This document shows positions 18,535 to 27,447 of a stretch of 64,000 nucleotides of DNA, one piece after another. Positions within the stretch are counted from its first letter, which is position 1. Each line of letters opens with the position of its first letter. Below the pieces are notes generated by a model, which searched no databases, was not told where the DNA came from, and saw only the letters and a program-made list of their open reading frames with translations. Source of the DNA: an unidentified eubacterium SCB49 (GTDB taxonomy: Bacteria; Bacteroidota; Bacteroidia; Flavobacteriales; Flavobacteriaceae); NCBI GenBank assembly GCA_000170815.1, contig ABCO01000001.1, positions 186,001 to 250,000 on the forward strand. Reading direction: 5' to 3'. Both the position numbers and the translations under genes were made by a program.

Positions 18535-18670
18535 ACAGTTTGACTCACCAGCGCTGTGTTGCTGCTGCAAGATTCACGACAAACTTTTGACGAACCTTAA
18601 AAAAGGACTAATCATTTTTTAAGGTTCATTATTTTACTTTTTGATTTTTTTAGTCGTGAGTCAAAACTGT
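18535..18670. repeat. Nested inverted-repeat intergenic element
   Basis: ACAGTTTGACTCAC at 18535-18548 is mirrored by GTGAGTCAAAACTGT at 18656-18670 (one extra A). Inside are GATTCACGAC (18571), which can also pair with the right arm, and a 13-bp hairpin (18592-18627). It lies between the tlpA-like and DinB genes and codes for nothing I can see. Confidence 0.45.
18592..18627. terminator. Hairpin GAACCTTAAAAAA / TTTTTTAAGGTTC
   Basis: A perfect 13-bp stem with a 10-base loop. Because the arms end in A6/T6 it can act as a terminator on either strand. It sits downstream of the tlpA-like gene's 3' end and inside the larger nested inverted repeat. Confidence 0.55.
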
Positions 18671-18684
18671 GTGGATCAAACCGT

Positions 18685-19392
18685 CTATTGAAGAAGTGCT
18701 TCTTCAATAGCAGCCTCAATCTGTTTGCCTATACCAATCATCCCACCAGAAATATATTCTTGAATGGTTCCGTCTCTTTTAATAATTACGTTTGTAGGAT
18801 ATGCACCTCGAGTAATTGCTTGACTAAAGCCACCTTCTCTACCTACAATTGGGTATTTTAAGTTGTATTTTTTTTGAAACTGAACGATTTTCTCTTCCTT
18901 CTCAAAAGTGATGGCTGCAAAAACAATGTCTTTGTTGTTTTTGTATTTTTCATAGACCTCATTAAGTTCTGGAATTTCTTTTATACAAGGTGGGCAGGTT
19001 GCAAACCAAAAATTAAAAACAACCACTTTGTTCTTCGTGTTGTCTGTTTTTATAATGTTCCCATCACGGTCTATAAAATTAAAATATGGAACCTGTATTC
19101 CATTAAATTTATTAGATGTGGTTGTAGATTGCATCGCCACCATCGCTTTTTGTTCTTCTTTGCTGAGTTTAACAAGCTGTATGTATTGTTGCCCGCTATC
19201 GTTTACCATGGGCTCAATAGTCCATTCTTTACTTTCCATTAAACCCATAAAGTCTTCAAGCGACACCTTGTTGCCTTGTGGATCTTTTATAATAGATTGT
19301 CCATTAATCTGTATGGATTGAGGAGCATCTTGAGCTAAAATTTCTGAAGAAAAATTAGTGATCAATAAGAATAAAAAGAGGTATAGTTTCAT
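18685..19392 (-). CDS. TlpA-family thiol-disulfide oxidoreductase, periplasmic
   Basis: 235 residues. A signal peptide ends near residue 20 (EILA-QDA). An N-terminal region of about 80 residues of unknown role comes first. The thioredoxin fold then carries a CPPC active site (Cys133, Cys136 in FNFWFATCPPCIKEIPELN) and the cis-Pro segment ITRGAYPTNVIIKRDG. It probably reduces disulfides or supports cytochrome c maturation in the periplasm. It follows hemB by 9 bases on the same strand, so the two are likely co-transcribed, which fits a heme/cytochrome link. Confidence 0.87.
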   Translation of the reverse strand: MKLYLFLFLLITNFSSEILAQDAPQSIQINGQSIIKDPQGNKVSLEDFMGLMESKEWTIEPMVNDSGQQYIQLVKLSKEEQKAMVAMQSTTTSNKFNGIQVPYFNFIDRDGNIIKTDNTKNKVVVFNFWFATCPPCIKEIPELNEVYEKYKNNKDIVFAAITFEKEEKIVQFQKKYNLKYPIVGREGGFSQAITRGAYPTNVIIKRDGTIQEYISGGMIGIGKQIEAAIEEALLQ

Positions 19393-19401
19393 AACGGTGT
19401 T

Positions 19402-20391
19402 TTAAGAAAGGAGCTTTACAACGTCTTTTGCAAAATAACTAGCGATTAATGTTGCTCCTGCTCTTTTTATACTCAAAATTTGTTCCATCATTACAGCATC
19501 GTGGTCTAGCCATCCTTTTTCTGCGGCAGCTTTAAGCATGGCATACTCACCACTTACTTGATAAACGGCAACGGGAATGTCTACCACATTGCGAATGTCA
19601 CGCACAATATCAAGATAACAAAGACCTGGTTTTACCATGACAATATCTGCTCCTTCGTCTATATCCATGAGTGTTTCTCTAATGGCCTCTTCTCTATTGG
19701 CAGGGTCCATCTGGTAGGATTTTTTGTCTTTTGGAATGTCTTGTAGGTCTACAGGTGCACTATCTAATGCGTCTCTAAATGGGCCATAAAAAGCAGAAGC
19801 ATATTTTGCACTGTAGCTCATGATTCCGGTATTATAAAACCCTTCTTCTTCAAGTAGTGAACGCATAGCTAGAATACGGCCATCCATCATATCGCTTGGT
19901 GCGATAACATCTGCACCCGCTTGTGCGTGGCTTAGTGCCATATTTGCAAGAAAAGTAGTAGTTGGGTCGTTTACAATCTCACCGTTTGCAACAATTCCGT
20001 CGTGACCGTATTGCGAATATGGGTCTAATGCCACATCTGTCATGACAATCATTTCTGGACAGGTATTTTTAACTGTTTTTATGGCACGTTGCATTAATCC
20101 ATCTGGATTTAAGGCTTCTTTACCTGCATTGTCTTTTAGGTTTTCTGGCACTTTTACAAAGAGTAAAACACTTTTTAAACCTAGCGACCATAATTCTTTT
20201 ATTTCGTCTTGAAGTGTGTCTAAACTGTAGCGATAATAATTAGGCATAGATGGTATTTCATCTTTAACGCCATTTCCTTCTACAACAAAAACAGGTACTA
20301 TAAAATCGTTAGCAGTGATCGTGTTTTCTCTCACAAGGCTACGCATTGCTTCTGTTGTTCTCAGTCTTCTGTTTCTTTTTAATGGGTACAT
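19402..20391 (-). CDS. hemB: Delta-aminolevulinic acid dehydratase (porphobilinogen synthase)
   Basis: 329 residues from the ATG at 20391; an in-frame extension upstream (MHYFSSNAQQDKI) is not family-like. It condenses two 5-aminolevulinates into porphobilinogen. Visible hallmarks: DVALDPYSQYGHDGIV, APSDMMDGR and the Schiff-base lysine region IVMVKPGLCYLDI near residue 250. It is separated from the main hem run by a convergent helicase/ychJ pair but belongs to the same pathway. Confidence 0.95.
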   Translation of the reverse strand: MYPLKRNRRLRTTEAMRSLVRENTITANDFIVPVFVVEGNGVKDEIPSMPNYYRYSLDTLQDEIKELWSLGLKSVLLFVKVPENLKDNAGKEALNPDGLMQRAIKTVKNTCPEMIVMTDVALDPYSQYGHDGIVANGEIVNDPTTTFLANMALSHAQAGADVIAPSDMMDGRILAMRSLLEEEGFYNTGIMSYSAKYASAFYGPFRDALDSAPVDLQDIPKDKKSYQMDPANREEAIRETLMDIDEGADIVMVKPGLCYLDIVRDIRNVVDIPVAVYQVSGEYAMLKAAAEKGWLDHDAVMMEQILSIKRAGATLIASYFAKDVVKLLS

Positions 20392-20655
20392 AATCTTGTC
20401 TTGTTGCGCATTACTTGAAAAATAATGCAATTATTTTGAAAGTTCCGTGCATCGCACACGAGACCTGAATTTATAATTCATGGTATTTAAAAACCTCTCG
20501 AGCGTTTTGAGCGATATCTTCAAATAATGCTCGGAGGGGGTAAAATCAAAATATAATTTATAATTCAAGCTGTTACTATTTCAGTAAAAAAGCTCGTCTC
20601 AAAACTGTATTTTTAACCTTGCAAATTTACCAATATAAATTGAGCCTATAACGTC
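20392..20655. other. Divergent intergenic region hemB / helicase
   Basis: 264 bases. GCATTA and TAATGC form an inverted repeat just upstream of hemB (about 20418-20438). TTTATAATTCA occurs twice (about 20471 and 20559). No clear TAnnTTTG promoter pair is seen for either gene. Confidence 0.3.
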
Positions 20656-23310
20656 TTGAGTTTACTATCCCAACACTTTAATTTTATTTATCCTTGGCGC
20701 AGCTATCAAAAGCGGTTTTTAATTGATTTTGAAACTCACAATAATGATAACCATTTACATGTGGTGGCTCCTCCAGGTTCTGGAAAAACCGTGTTAGGCC
20801 TAGAGATAATGCAGCGTATTGATAAAAAAGCACTTGTTTTAGCTCCTACATTAACCATTCGTAATCAATGGTATGACCGTATGGATGAGTGTTTTGTAAA
20901 GGATAAAGACGTAATCTCTGTGTCTTTTGATATTAAAAATCTTGCAGAAATTACTTTTACCACCTATCAATCACTTCATTCATTTTTTAAAAATGACTGT
21001 GATTTTGATAATGAAAAGCTGATCGCTTTTTTTGCAGATGCTGGTATAGAAACCTTAGTGCTAGATGAAGCGCACCATCTTAAAAACGAATGGTGGAAAC
21101 CGCTTTTTACACTGAAAAGTATACCAAATTGTACCATAGTTGCACTTACAGCGACACCACCTTATGATAGTGATCTCAAAGAAATAACTAAATATTTTGA
21201 CCTCTGCGGCCCTATAGATATGGAAATAGGCATACCAGAGTTAGTACGTGAGGGTAATATTTGTCCGCATCAAGATTACGTGTATTTTTCTAAACCAGAC
21301 GAAGCGCAAATAAAATACATACTTACCTACAGACAACAGTTATTCGATTTTGTAAACGCGCTTACGGTAAACGAAGCTTTTATTCAGTTTATACTGAAAC
21401 ACCCTTTTTACCATGAAACGGCCCAGCATCTCGAAGCTATTTATAAAAGTCCAGAACTTTATTCTGCAATTTTAATATTTCTGCATGCGGCAGGAATAGA
21501 AATCGATAAGACAAAAACGGATGTTCTAGGGATAGAAGATAAAAATGTAAACTTCCCAGCATTAAGTTACACGTGGATTGAAACATTATTAACCCCATTT
21601 TTAATCGACTTACGAGAATCGTATATTGATGATGAAGCTATCTTGTTGCCCATAGAAAAACAGCTAAGAAAGATAGGAGCACTAGACAAGAAAAGAATCA
21701 ATCTAGTGGGCGAACGCTCTTTGTATAAAACACTATCGCAAAGCCCTTCAAAACTTGCAAGTATTTCTGAAATTGTAAAACTTGAAAGTACAGCACTTAA
21801 AAGTAACCTGAGGATGGTGGTGTTGTCAGACTATATAAGAAAAGAGTTTTTAGAGTTTAAACATACAGATCCACTCTCTAAGATTAATAAATTAGGCGTT
21901 GTTCCTATTTTTCAATATTTACTTCATCACATTAAAAATGATGATAATTATCCTTTAGATATTTCAAAACTTGGAGTACTAACAGGGTCGTTGGTTATTA
22001 TTCACAATACATTGGTTGATGATCTTTCACGGCTTATTGATTCAGAAAATTTTTCGCAAGAAATACTATATGACTCAGAATATGTGATTATTAAGCCTAA
22101 CACACAGGCAAATAAGCATATCGTAAGTGCCATGACGCAACTATTTGAATCTGGAAAAATAGAAGTTCTTGTTGGTACAAAATCGCTATTAGGCGAGGGT
22201 TGGGATGCCCCTGCAATAAACACATTGTTACTTGCCTCTTTTGTGGGGTCGTTTGTCATGTCAAATCAAATGCGTGGTAGAGCTATAAGGGTTAACCCGG
22301 CACAAAAAAACAAGGTGGCAAATATATGGCACATAGCCTGTTTAGATCCCACTAGCGAAACTGGAGGAGCAGATTTAAAATTACTATCTAGAAGGTTTGA
22401 AGCTTTTTGCGGTGTCTCATTGACTAAAGAAAACTTTATAGAAAATGGTTTTGACAGGCTTAATGTTCTGGATAACCTAGAAGATATTGACGCGCTTAAT
22501 ACAGCAATGAAAAACCTGTCTTTTCAAAGAGCAAATGTGACAGAGCGTTGGGAAAAGTCTATAGGAGATGGCGCAACATTAGTACGTGAACTAAAATTAA
22601 AATATGACCAACCAGATGCTTTTGGGAAAATTAAAAAGGTCTATTTTAAGGATGCTTTAAAGTTTACACTCATAGAAATTGGGGCGCTTTTTACAATCGC
22701 CCTACCAGAAATTATCTTTAATAACATTTTAACTATCCTCTCTAAAGGGATACTTTACTTCTTTTATGCAATCGTGATGGGCTTTGTGATGGTTTTATTG
22801 CCTAAAACGATAAAAGCCGTTACGTTGTATTTTAAATATGGGAGGCGTGATAAAGAGTTAGAAGATATTGCTTCTGCACTTTTAGAAGCGATGATAGAAA
22901 AGAAATATATAGCGCAGGTAAAAGGAGTAGAACTTTCTATAACACAATTTGAAAATGGTGATATCACCTGCTGTTTATTAAATGCAAGCGCAAAAGAAGG
23001 GCTTCATTTTGTAAATTATTTACAAGAAATTATAGATCCAATAAACAATCCAAGGTATATGATTGTTCAATCAGGCTGGTTAAGGCGCAAGCTTGGTTTT
23101 GCAAACTACTATGCTGTTCCCTCTGTTTTTGGCGAAAGAAAAGCAGAAGCATTATTGTTTTTTAAACACTGGAAAAAGACCAACAAAAACTCAAAGCTTT
23201 TATTTACGAGAAATTTAATAGGACGAAAACAACTTTTAAAAGCAAGATTTCAGAGCTATCAAGAAGATGAAAAGCATGTCATTTCAAAAAAAGCACTTAT
23301 CTGGAAGTAG
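20656..23310 (+). CDS. SF2 DEAD/DEAH-type helicase with C-terminal membrane segments
   Basis: 884 residues, TTG start at 20656. N-terminal lobe: YPWRSYQKRFL (Q-motif-like), Walker A PPGSGKT (about 39-45), DEAH box LDEAHH (about 136) and motif III ALTATPP. C-terminal lobe: GTKSLLGEGWDAPAIN and QMRGRAIR (about 538, motif VI). An insert of about 200 residues separates the lobes. Past residue 660 there are two or three strongly hydrophobic stretches (LIEIGALFTIALPEIIF, GILYFFYAIVMGFVMVLL; about 668-715) and then a soluble C-terminal domain of about 160 residues. A membrane-anchored SF2 helicase is unusual. Function and substrate are unknown. Confidence 0.85.
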   Translation: MSLLSQHFNFIYPWRSYQKRFLIDFETHNNDNHLHVVAPPGSGKTVLGLEIMQRIDKKALVLAPTLTIRNQWYDRMDECFVKDKDVISVSFDIKNLAEITFTTYQSLHSFFKNDCDFDNEKLIAFFADAGIETLVLDEAHHLKNEWWKPLFTLKSIPNCTIVALTATPPYDSDLKEITKYFDLCGPIDMEIGIPELVREGNICPHQDYVYFSKPDEAQIKYILTYRQQLFDFVNALTVNEAFIQFILKHPFYHETAQHLEAIYKSPELYSAILIFLHAAGIEIDKTKTDVLGIEDKNVNFPALSYTWIETLLTPFLIDLRESYIDDEAILLPIEKQLRKIGALDKKRINLVGERSLYKTLSQSPSKLASISEIVKLESTALKSNLRMVVLSDYIRKEFLEFKHTDPLSKINKLGVVPIFQYLLHHIKNDDNYPLDISKLGVLTGSLVIIHNTLVDDLSRLIDSENFSQEILYDSEYVIIKPNTQANKHIVSAMTQLFESGKIEVLVGTKSLLGEGWDAPAINTLLLASFVGSFVMSNQMRGRAIRVNPAQKNKVANIWHIACLDPTSETGGADLKLLSRRFEAFCGVSLTKENFIENGFDRLNVLDNLEDIDALNTAMKNLSFQRANVTERWEKSIGDGATLVRELKLKYDQPDAFGKIKKVYFKDALKFTLIEIGALFTIALPEIIFNNILTILSKGILYFFYAIVMGFVMVLLPKTIKAVTLYFKYGRRDKELEDIASALLEAMIEKKYIAQVKGVELSITQFENGDITCCLLNASAKEGLHFVNYLQEIIDPINNPRYMIVQSGWLRRKLGFANYYAVPSVFGERKAEALLFFKHWKKTNKNSKLLFTRNLIGRKQLLKARFQSYQEDEKHVISKKALIWK

Positions 23311-23313
23311 TAT

Positions 23314-23682
23314 TTAGTTTGTGTTTAAACCCAGATAAAACCACGTATTGTTTTCTCGCACAAATTTAGAATCTTCACGAATCACATCTGCAGTACCATT
23401 TTCTAAAAAGTAGGCATTAAACTTAACGGTGTCTAGCGTAGACTCTAGAACTTCTAGTTTAAGCCATTGCACAGATTTTGCCCACCTTACAATTGCTTTT
23501 TTCTCTTTTAAAGGTCTTGTGCTCTTATGGTGTGTTTGCATTAAATAATCGCCATTAGCTAGCACAAAAGCCGAATATCGTGAGCGCATTAGCTGCACTG
23601 CTGTTTCTGTTTTGCCTCCGTTTTTGTGGTAAATTCCACAGCAATTTTCATAGGTATTGTTTGTTCCGCAGTAGCAATTCAT
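23314..23682 (-). CDS. YchJ-like SEC-C metal-binding protein (UPF0225)
   Basis: 122 residues. The N-terminal SEC-C motif (CYCGTNNTYENCCG) would bind one zinc, and the YchJ core follows (AVQLMRSRYSAFVLANGDYLMQTHH, WLKLEVLES). The biochemical role of the family is unknown. The ATG lies one base after the hemF stop, so it ends the hem transcription unit. It converges on the helicase gene with a 3-base gap. Confidence 0.85.
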   Translation of the reverse strand: MNCYCGTNNTYENCCGIYHKNGGKTETAVQLMRSRYSAFVLANGDYLMQTHHKSTRPLKEKKAIVRWAKSVQWLKLEVLESTLDTVKFNAYFLENGTADVIREDSKFVRENNTWFYLGLNTN

Positions 23683-23683
23683 A

Positions 23684-24586
23684 TTATACCCAGTCTACAG
23701 GATTTTTAAGCACTTTAATTAACCTTTCTTCTTCACTACCCACTTCTGGATGATGGTCATACACCCATTGAACGTGTGGCGGTAAACTCATTAAAATACT
23801 CTCTATTCGGCCATTTGTTTTAAGACCAAAAAGAGTGCCTTTATCGTGTACTAAGTTAAACTCTACATAGCGACCGCGACGTATTTCTTGCCAATCTCTT
23901 TGAGCTTTGGTAAAAGGAAGGTTCATTCTTTTTTCTACAATAGGGCAGTAGGCTTCAAGAAAACTATCTCCAACTTCGGTTACAAAATTATACCAATCTT
24001 GCATTTGCATATCTTCTGAAACCTTACAGTAATCAAAAAAGAGACCGCCTAAACCACGCCCTTCTTCTCTATGTGCATTATAAAAATACTCATCGCAACG
24101 TGCTTTATATTTTGGGTAAAATGTTGGGTTATGTTTATCACAAGCTGTTTTACATGTTTGGTGAAAATGCGTTGCATCTTCATCAAATAAATAATACGGT
24201 GTTAGGTCTTGACCACCACCAAACCATTGGTCTACAATCTCGCCTTCTTGGTTATACATTTCAAAATAACGCCAGTTTGCATGTACCGTTGGCACCATAG
24301 GGTTTACAGGATGTAAAACAAGGCTAAGACCACAAGCAAAAAAATTGGCGTCTTTTACACCAAAATACTGCTGCATACTCTCTGGTAATTTTCCGTGCAC
24401 TTCGCTAATGTTGACACCTCCTTTTTCAAAAACGGCACCGTTTTCAATCACACGAGTACGACCGCCACCTCCTTCTTTTCTTTTCCAGATGTCTTCTTCA
24501 AAAGTTGCTTTGCCATCTATTTGTTCTAATCTAGACGTGATGGTGTTTTGCAGCGTGCGTATGTAGGTTACAAATTGTTCTTTCAT
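23684..24586 (-). CDS. hemF: Oxygen-dependent coproporphyrinogen-III oxidase
   Basis: 300 residues. It decarboxylates coproporphyrinogen III to protoporphyrinogen IX using O2. Recognisable from RTRVIENGAVFEKGGVNISEVHG, HANWRYFEMY, WFGGGQDLTPYYLF and YVEFNLVHDKGTLFGLKTNGRIESILMSLPP. The start ATG overlaps the stop of the upstream acetyltransferase gene by 4 bases (ATGA). Presence of the aerobic enzyme fits an aerobic lifestyle. Confidence 0.96.
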   Translation of the reverse strand: MKEQFVTYIRTLQNTITSRLEQIDGKATFEEDIWKRKEGGGGRTRVIENGAVFEKGGVNISEVHGKLPESMQQYFGVKDANFFACGLSLVLHPVNPMVPTVHANWRYFEMYNQEGEIVDQWFGGGQDLTPYYLFDEDATHFHQTCKTACDKHNPTFYPKYKARCDEYFYNAHREEGRGLGGLFFDYCKVSEDMQMQDWYNFVTEVGDSFLEAYCPIVEKRMNLPFTKAQRDWQEIRRGRYVEFNLVHDKGTLFGLKTNGRIESILMSLPPHVQWVYDHHPEVGSEEERLIKVLKNPVDWV

Positions 24587-25107
24587 TTTTTAAGTTCGTA
24601 TAAATCCATGTCCATTGGCTTGCCGTTGGGTGGAGTATATTCATTTTTTAAAGTTTCAATAAAAGTAAAATCGCAATGCTCAGCGACTTTTACACTTGGT
24701 ATATTTGAGTGATGTACAATAATTTTAAGGACCTCAATGTCATAGTTTGAAAATGCAAATGCTGAGAGCGTTTTTACCGCCTGTGTCATCCAACCTTTCC
24801 CTCCATAATTTGCGTCCATACAATAAGCAAATTCGCCTTCCTTTTTAGTCCAATCTAGTTCTTTAATGTACACCAGACCAATAACTTTGTCTGCTATTTT
24901 TAAGCTAAACAAAAATTGTTTCTTTGCTTTTATATCTTCAGAAATGTTTTGAATAAAACTAATCGAGTCTGCTTCATTTCTATTGGAGGCTAGCGTAGCA
25001 GGGAAATATGTCCCGAAAGCTACAGCATTAGTGTTCATTAATTCAGAAACACTTTTTGCATCCTTTGTGTTAATCCAATCGATATTAAAACCATCACACT
25101 GTATCAC
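24583..25107 (-). CDS. GNAT-family N-acetyltransferase (RimJ/RimL-like)
   Basis: 174 residues, GTG start overlapping the stop of the upstream membrane-protein gene by 4 bases. The acetyl-CoA-binding region is YGGKGWMTQAVKTLSAFAF, followed by HHSNIPSVKVAEHCDFTFIETLKNEY, the pattern of ribosomal-protein or small-molecule acetyltransferases. Its place inside the heme operon is conserved style in flavobacteria, but a role in heme synthesis is not evident. Confidence 0.85.
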   Translation of the reverse strand: MIQCDGFNIDWINTKDAKSVSELMNTNAVAFGTYFPATLASNRNEADSISFIQNISEDIKAKKQFLFSLKIADKVIGLVYIKELDWTKKEGEFAYCMDANYGGKGWMTQAVKTLSAFAFSNYDIEVLKIIVHHSNIPSVKVAEHCDFTFIETLKNEYTPPNGKPMDMDLYELKK

Positions 25108-25883
25108 GCTTTTAAAGTTTCAGGAGTACTGCCTTCTATTTTTAATCTCCCACTTTCTTTAATTAATCTAACGGTCTCTGTGGTAGAGGCAGTTACAGAT
25201 AATGGAAGCACAAGTATAATCCCTATTACAGGAATAAATAACATGGCCATAAATACAGCGCCATTTCCTATGGCAATACCTCTATTTGCACGTACAAATT
25301 TTGTGCTTTCATCATATTTAAAATGACGTTCTAAGGTATAATCCATATTACCGAAACCTGCGTAATAAGATTGTATTAAAAAGATTAAAACTGAGGTTAC
25401 AATGTTTAAAATAGGTATAAAACTCAGTATCAGTAATGGGATTGTAAATAGAAGTTCTAAAAGTAAATTACGTACGTTTATACGAATCCCACGCCATAGT
25501 TGTGCCACGTTTGTAGTGTCTCTGTGTGTGTGAATTTCACCTAATAAATGTTCTTCAATTTTTTCTGAAACAGGACTCATAAATGGTGCGCTCAATGCCA
25601 TTATGATGTGTTTATAAAGAATCAAGCCAAGCACTACAATAGCAAGTCCACCTATAAATGCCGAAATACTAAGGAAGGTTTCACTACCCCATTCCCAAAC
25701 CCAAAGCTTTGCAATTAAACGACCTAAGTTGTCACTAAATCCCCAAGCCATAAAACCAATGAGTACTGCTGTTAAAAAGCTAATAAGTATGGGCACACCA
25801 AAGTATTTCCATAGTTTTAATTGGCTAATTAACTTAAGTGTCCCAGCGTAGGCTTTTATGCCTTTAAAGATATTTTTAATCAT
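25104..25883 (-). CDS. EI24/CysZ-like integral membrane protein
   Basis: 259 residues with about four to five membrane segments (around 28-50, 73-92, 148-170, 208-235). The motifs YKHIIMALSAPFMSPVSEKIEEHL and IQSYYAGFGNMDYTLER are typical of the EI24 (CysZ-like) family. CysZ is a sulfate permease in Enterobacteria; the substrate here is unknown. It overlaps the acetyltransferase gene by 4 bases and lies in the hem operon. Confidence 0.85.
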   Translation of the reverse strand: MIKNIFKGIKAYAGTLKLISQLKLWKYFGVPILISFLTAVLIGFMAWGFSDNLGRLIAKLWVWEWGSETFLSISAFIGGLAIVVLGLILYKHIIMALSAPFMSPVSEKIEEHLLGEIHTHRDTTNVAQLWRGIRINVRNLLLELLFTIPLLILSFIPILNIVTSVLIFLIQSYYAGFGNMDYTLERHFKYDESTKFVRANRGIAIGNGAVFMAMLFIPVIGIILVLPLSVTASTTETVRLIKESGRLKIEGSTPETLKA

Positions 25884-25900
25884 AACTCCTAGGTGTAATG

Positions 25901-26389
25901 TTATTCTACTAAAAAAACCATTTCATTTTGATATTGTTTCATAGCTACAATGTCATTTACTTTTTTTGCAGATTTCATTTTGTCTTGAGTAAAAGCAATA
26001 ATCTCTTGCTCTTCTTTATCTAATAAATTTAAAAAATAAATTCTTCCTACTGCATTGTTATGCAAATCCATCGCTTGCTCAATGGGTTTGTTTTGCGTTA
26101 CATTTTCGTATAAATCACTCACTTTTTGAGCCCAAAAAACCGATTTTTGTTTGTTTTTGGTGCTTTTTAGTGTGTTTTTACAAATTAGTACATTCCAAAG
26201 TGCGTGTCTAAAAGCATTTGCTGTATTGCTTTTGTGATGCGCATTTCCGAAGTGGTCATTACAAATTTCAAACGTTCTTTTTGTTGCACGTATTGTTGGA
26301 ATAATCAATAAAGGGTGTTTCAAAAATAAGATTGAAAATTTCCAAAGTTGACGAATGCTTAACTTTCGTATGCGTGTCCAGATTTTCAA
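25901..26389 (-). CDS. DUF6973-like conserved protein
   Basis: 162 residues, TTG start overlapping the hemE stop (TTGA). The core [18 protein letters not shown] ... [16 protein letters not shown] contains conserved His/Glu/Asp residues that look like a metal or catalytic site, matching a small conserved domain family (DUF6973-like) found between hemE and hemF in flavobacteria. Basic N-terminus with one hydrophobic stretch ([19 protein letters not shown]). Function unknown. Confidence 0.7.
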   Translation of the reverse strand: MKIWTRIRKLSIRQLWKFSILFLKHPLLIIPTIRATKRTFEICNDHFGNAHHKSNTANAFRHALWNVLICKNTLKSTKNKQKSVFWAQKVSDLYENVTQNKPIEQAMDLHNNAVGRIYFLNLLDKEEQEIIAFTQDKMKSAKKVNDIVAMKQYQNEMVFLVE

Positions 26390-27417
26390 GATTCTGCTTT
26401 GTATTCTTTTACAGCTTCTATAAATGCACCCGCGTTTTCTATTGGAATGTTTGGTAAAATTCCGTGACCTAGGTTTACAATGTATTTATCTTTTCCGAAG
26501 TCATCAATCATTTGTTTTACCATTTTCTTTATTTCAGACGGCGGGCTAAATAGTCTTGTTGGGTCAAAATTACCTTGTAATGTAATATTTCCGCCAGTAA
26601 GATAGCGTGCATTTCTAGCAGAGCAAGTCCAGTCTACACCAAGGGCAGCGGCACCACTTTTTGCCATAGTATCTAAGGCAAACCAGCAGCCTTTACCAAA
26701 GGCAATAACAGGAGCATCGTCTTTTAGTGCGTCAATAATTTGCTGCATATATTGCCAAGAAAATTCTTGATAATCTACAGGTGATAACATGCCTCCCCAG
26801 CTATCAAAAACTTGAACCGCATTAACACCTGCTTTTACTTTTTCTTTTAGATAAAGAATAGTGGTGTCTGTAATTTTTTGTAATAACTCATGCGCAGCAA
26901 CAGGTTGTGTAAAACAAAACTCTTTTGCTTTGTCAAAGTTTTTACTCCCTTGTCCTTGTACACAGTAGCATAGTATTGTCCAAGGAGAACCAGCAAAACC
27001 TATAAGCGGAATGTCGTCGTTAAGCTTTTCTTTGGTCATTTTAATAGCTTCCATCACATAGCCTAAGGTGTCGTGAATGTCTGGAACAATCACACTGTCT
27101 AGATCTTTGTGTGTGCGAATAGGGTTAGGCAACCAAGGGCCAATGCCTGGTTTCATCTCAACGTGAATATTCATTGCCTGCGGTATTACTAAAATATCGC
27201 TAAATAATATGGCGGCGTCCATTCCGTAACGGCGAATGGGTTGTACTGTAATTTCGCTTGCTAACTCTGGTGTTTGACAGCGTGTAAAGAAATCATACTT
27301 AGCTTTGATTTCCATAAATTCTGGTAAGTATCGCCCTGCTTGACGCATCATCCATACAGGTGGACGGTCTACAGTTTCGCCTTTTAAGGCACGGAGAAAT
27401 AGGTCGTTTTTTATCAT
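26386..27417 (-). CDS. hemE: Uroporphyrinogen decarboxylase
   Basis: 343 residues. It removes four carboxyl groups from uroporphyrinogen III to give coproporphyrinogen III. Signature 1 [16 protein letters not shown] is at about residues 18-33 and signature 2 [20 protein letters not shown] near 143. GNFDPTRL and [14 protein letters not shown] are at the C-terminus. The 30-base gap to the upstream hemD fusion contains a short tandem GCCTCTA repeat. Confidence 0.96.
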   Translation of the reverse strand: MIKNDLFLRALKGETVDRPPVWMMRQAGRYLPEFMEIKAKYDFFTRCQTPELASEITVQPIRRYGMDAAILFSDILVIPQAMNIHVEMKPGIGPWLPNPIRTHKDLDSVIVPDIHDTLGYVMEAIKMTKEKLNDDIPLIGFAGSPWTILCYCVQGQGSKNFDKAKEFCFTQPVAAHELLQKITDTTILYLKEKVKAGVNAVQVFDSWGGMLSPVDYQEFSWQYMQQIIDALKDDAPVIAFGKGCWFALDTMAKSGAAALGVDWTCSARNARYLTGGNITLQGNFDPTRLFSPPSEIKKMVKQMIDDFGKDKYIVNLGHGILPNIPIENAGAFIEAVKEYKAES

Positions 27418-27447
27418 AATTAGCGGTTAGCTTTTGGCCTCTAGCCT

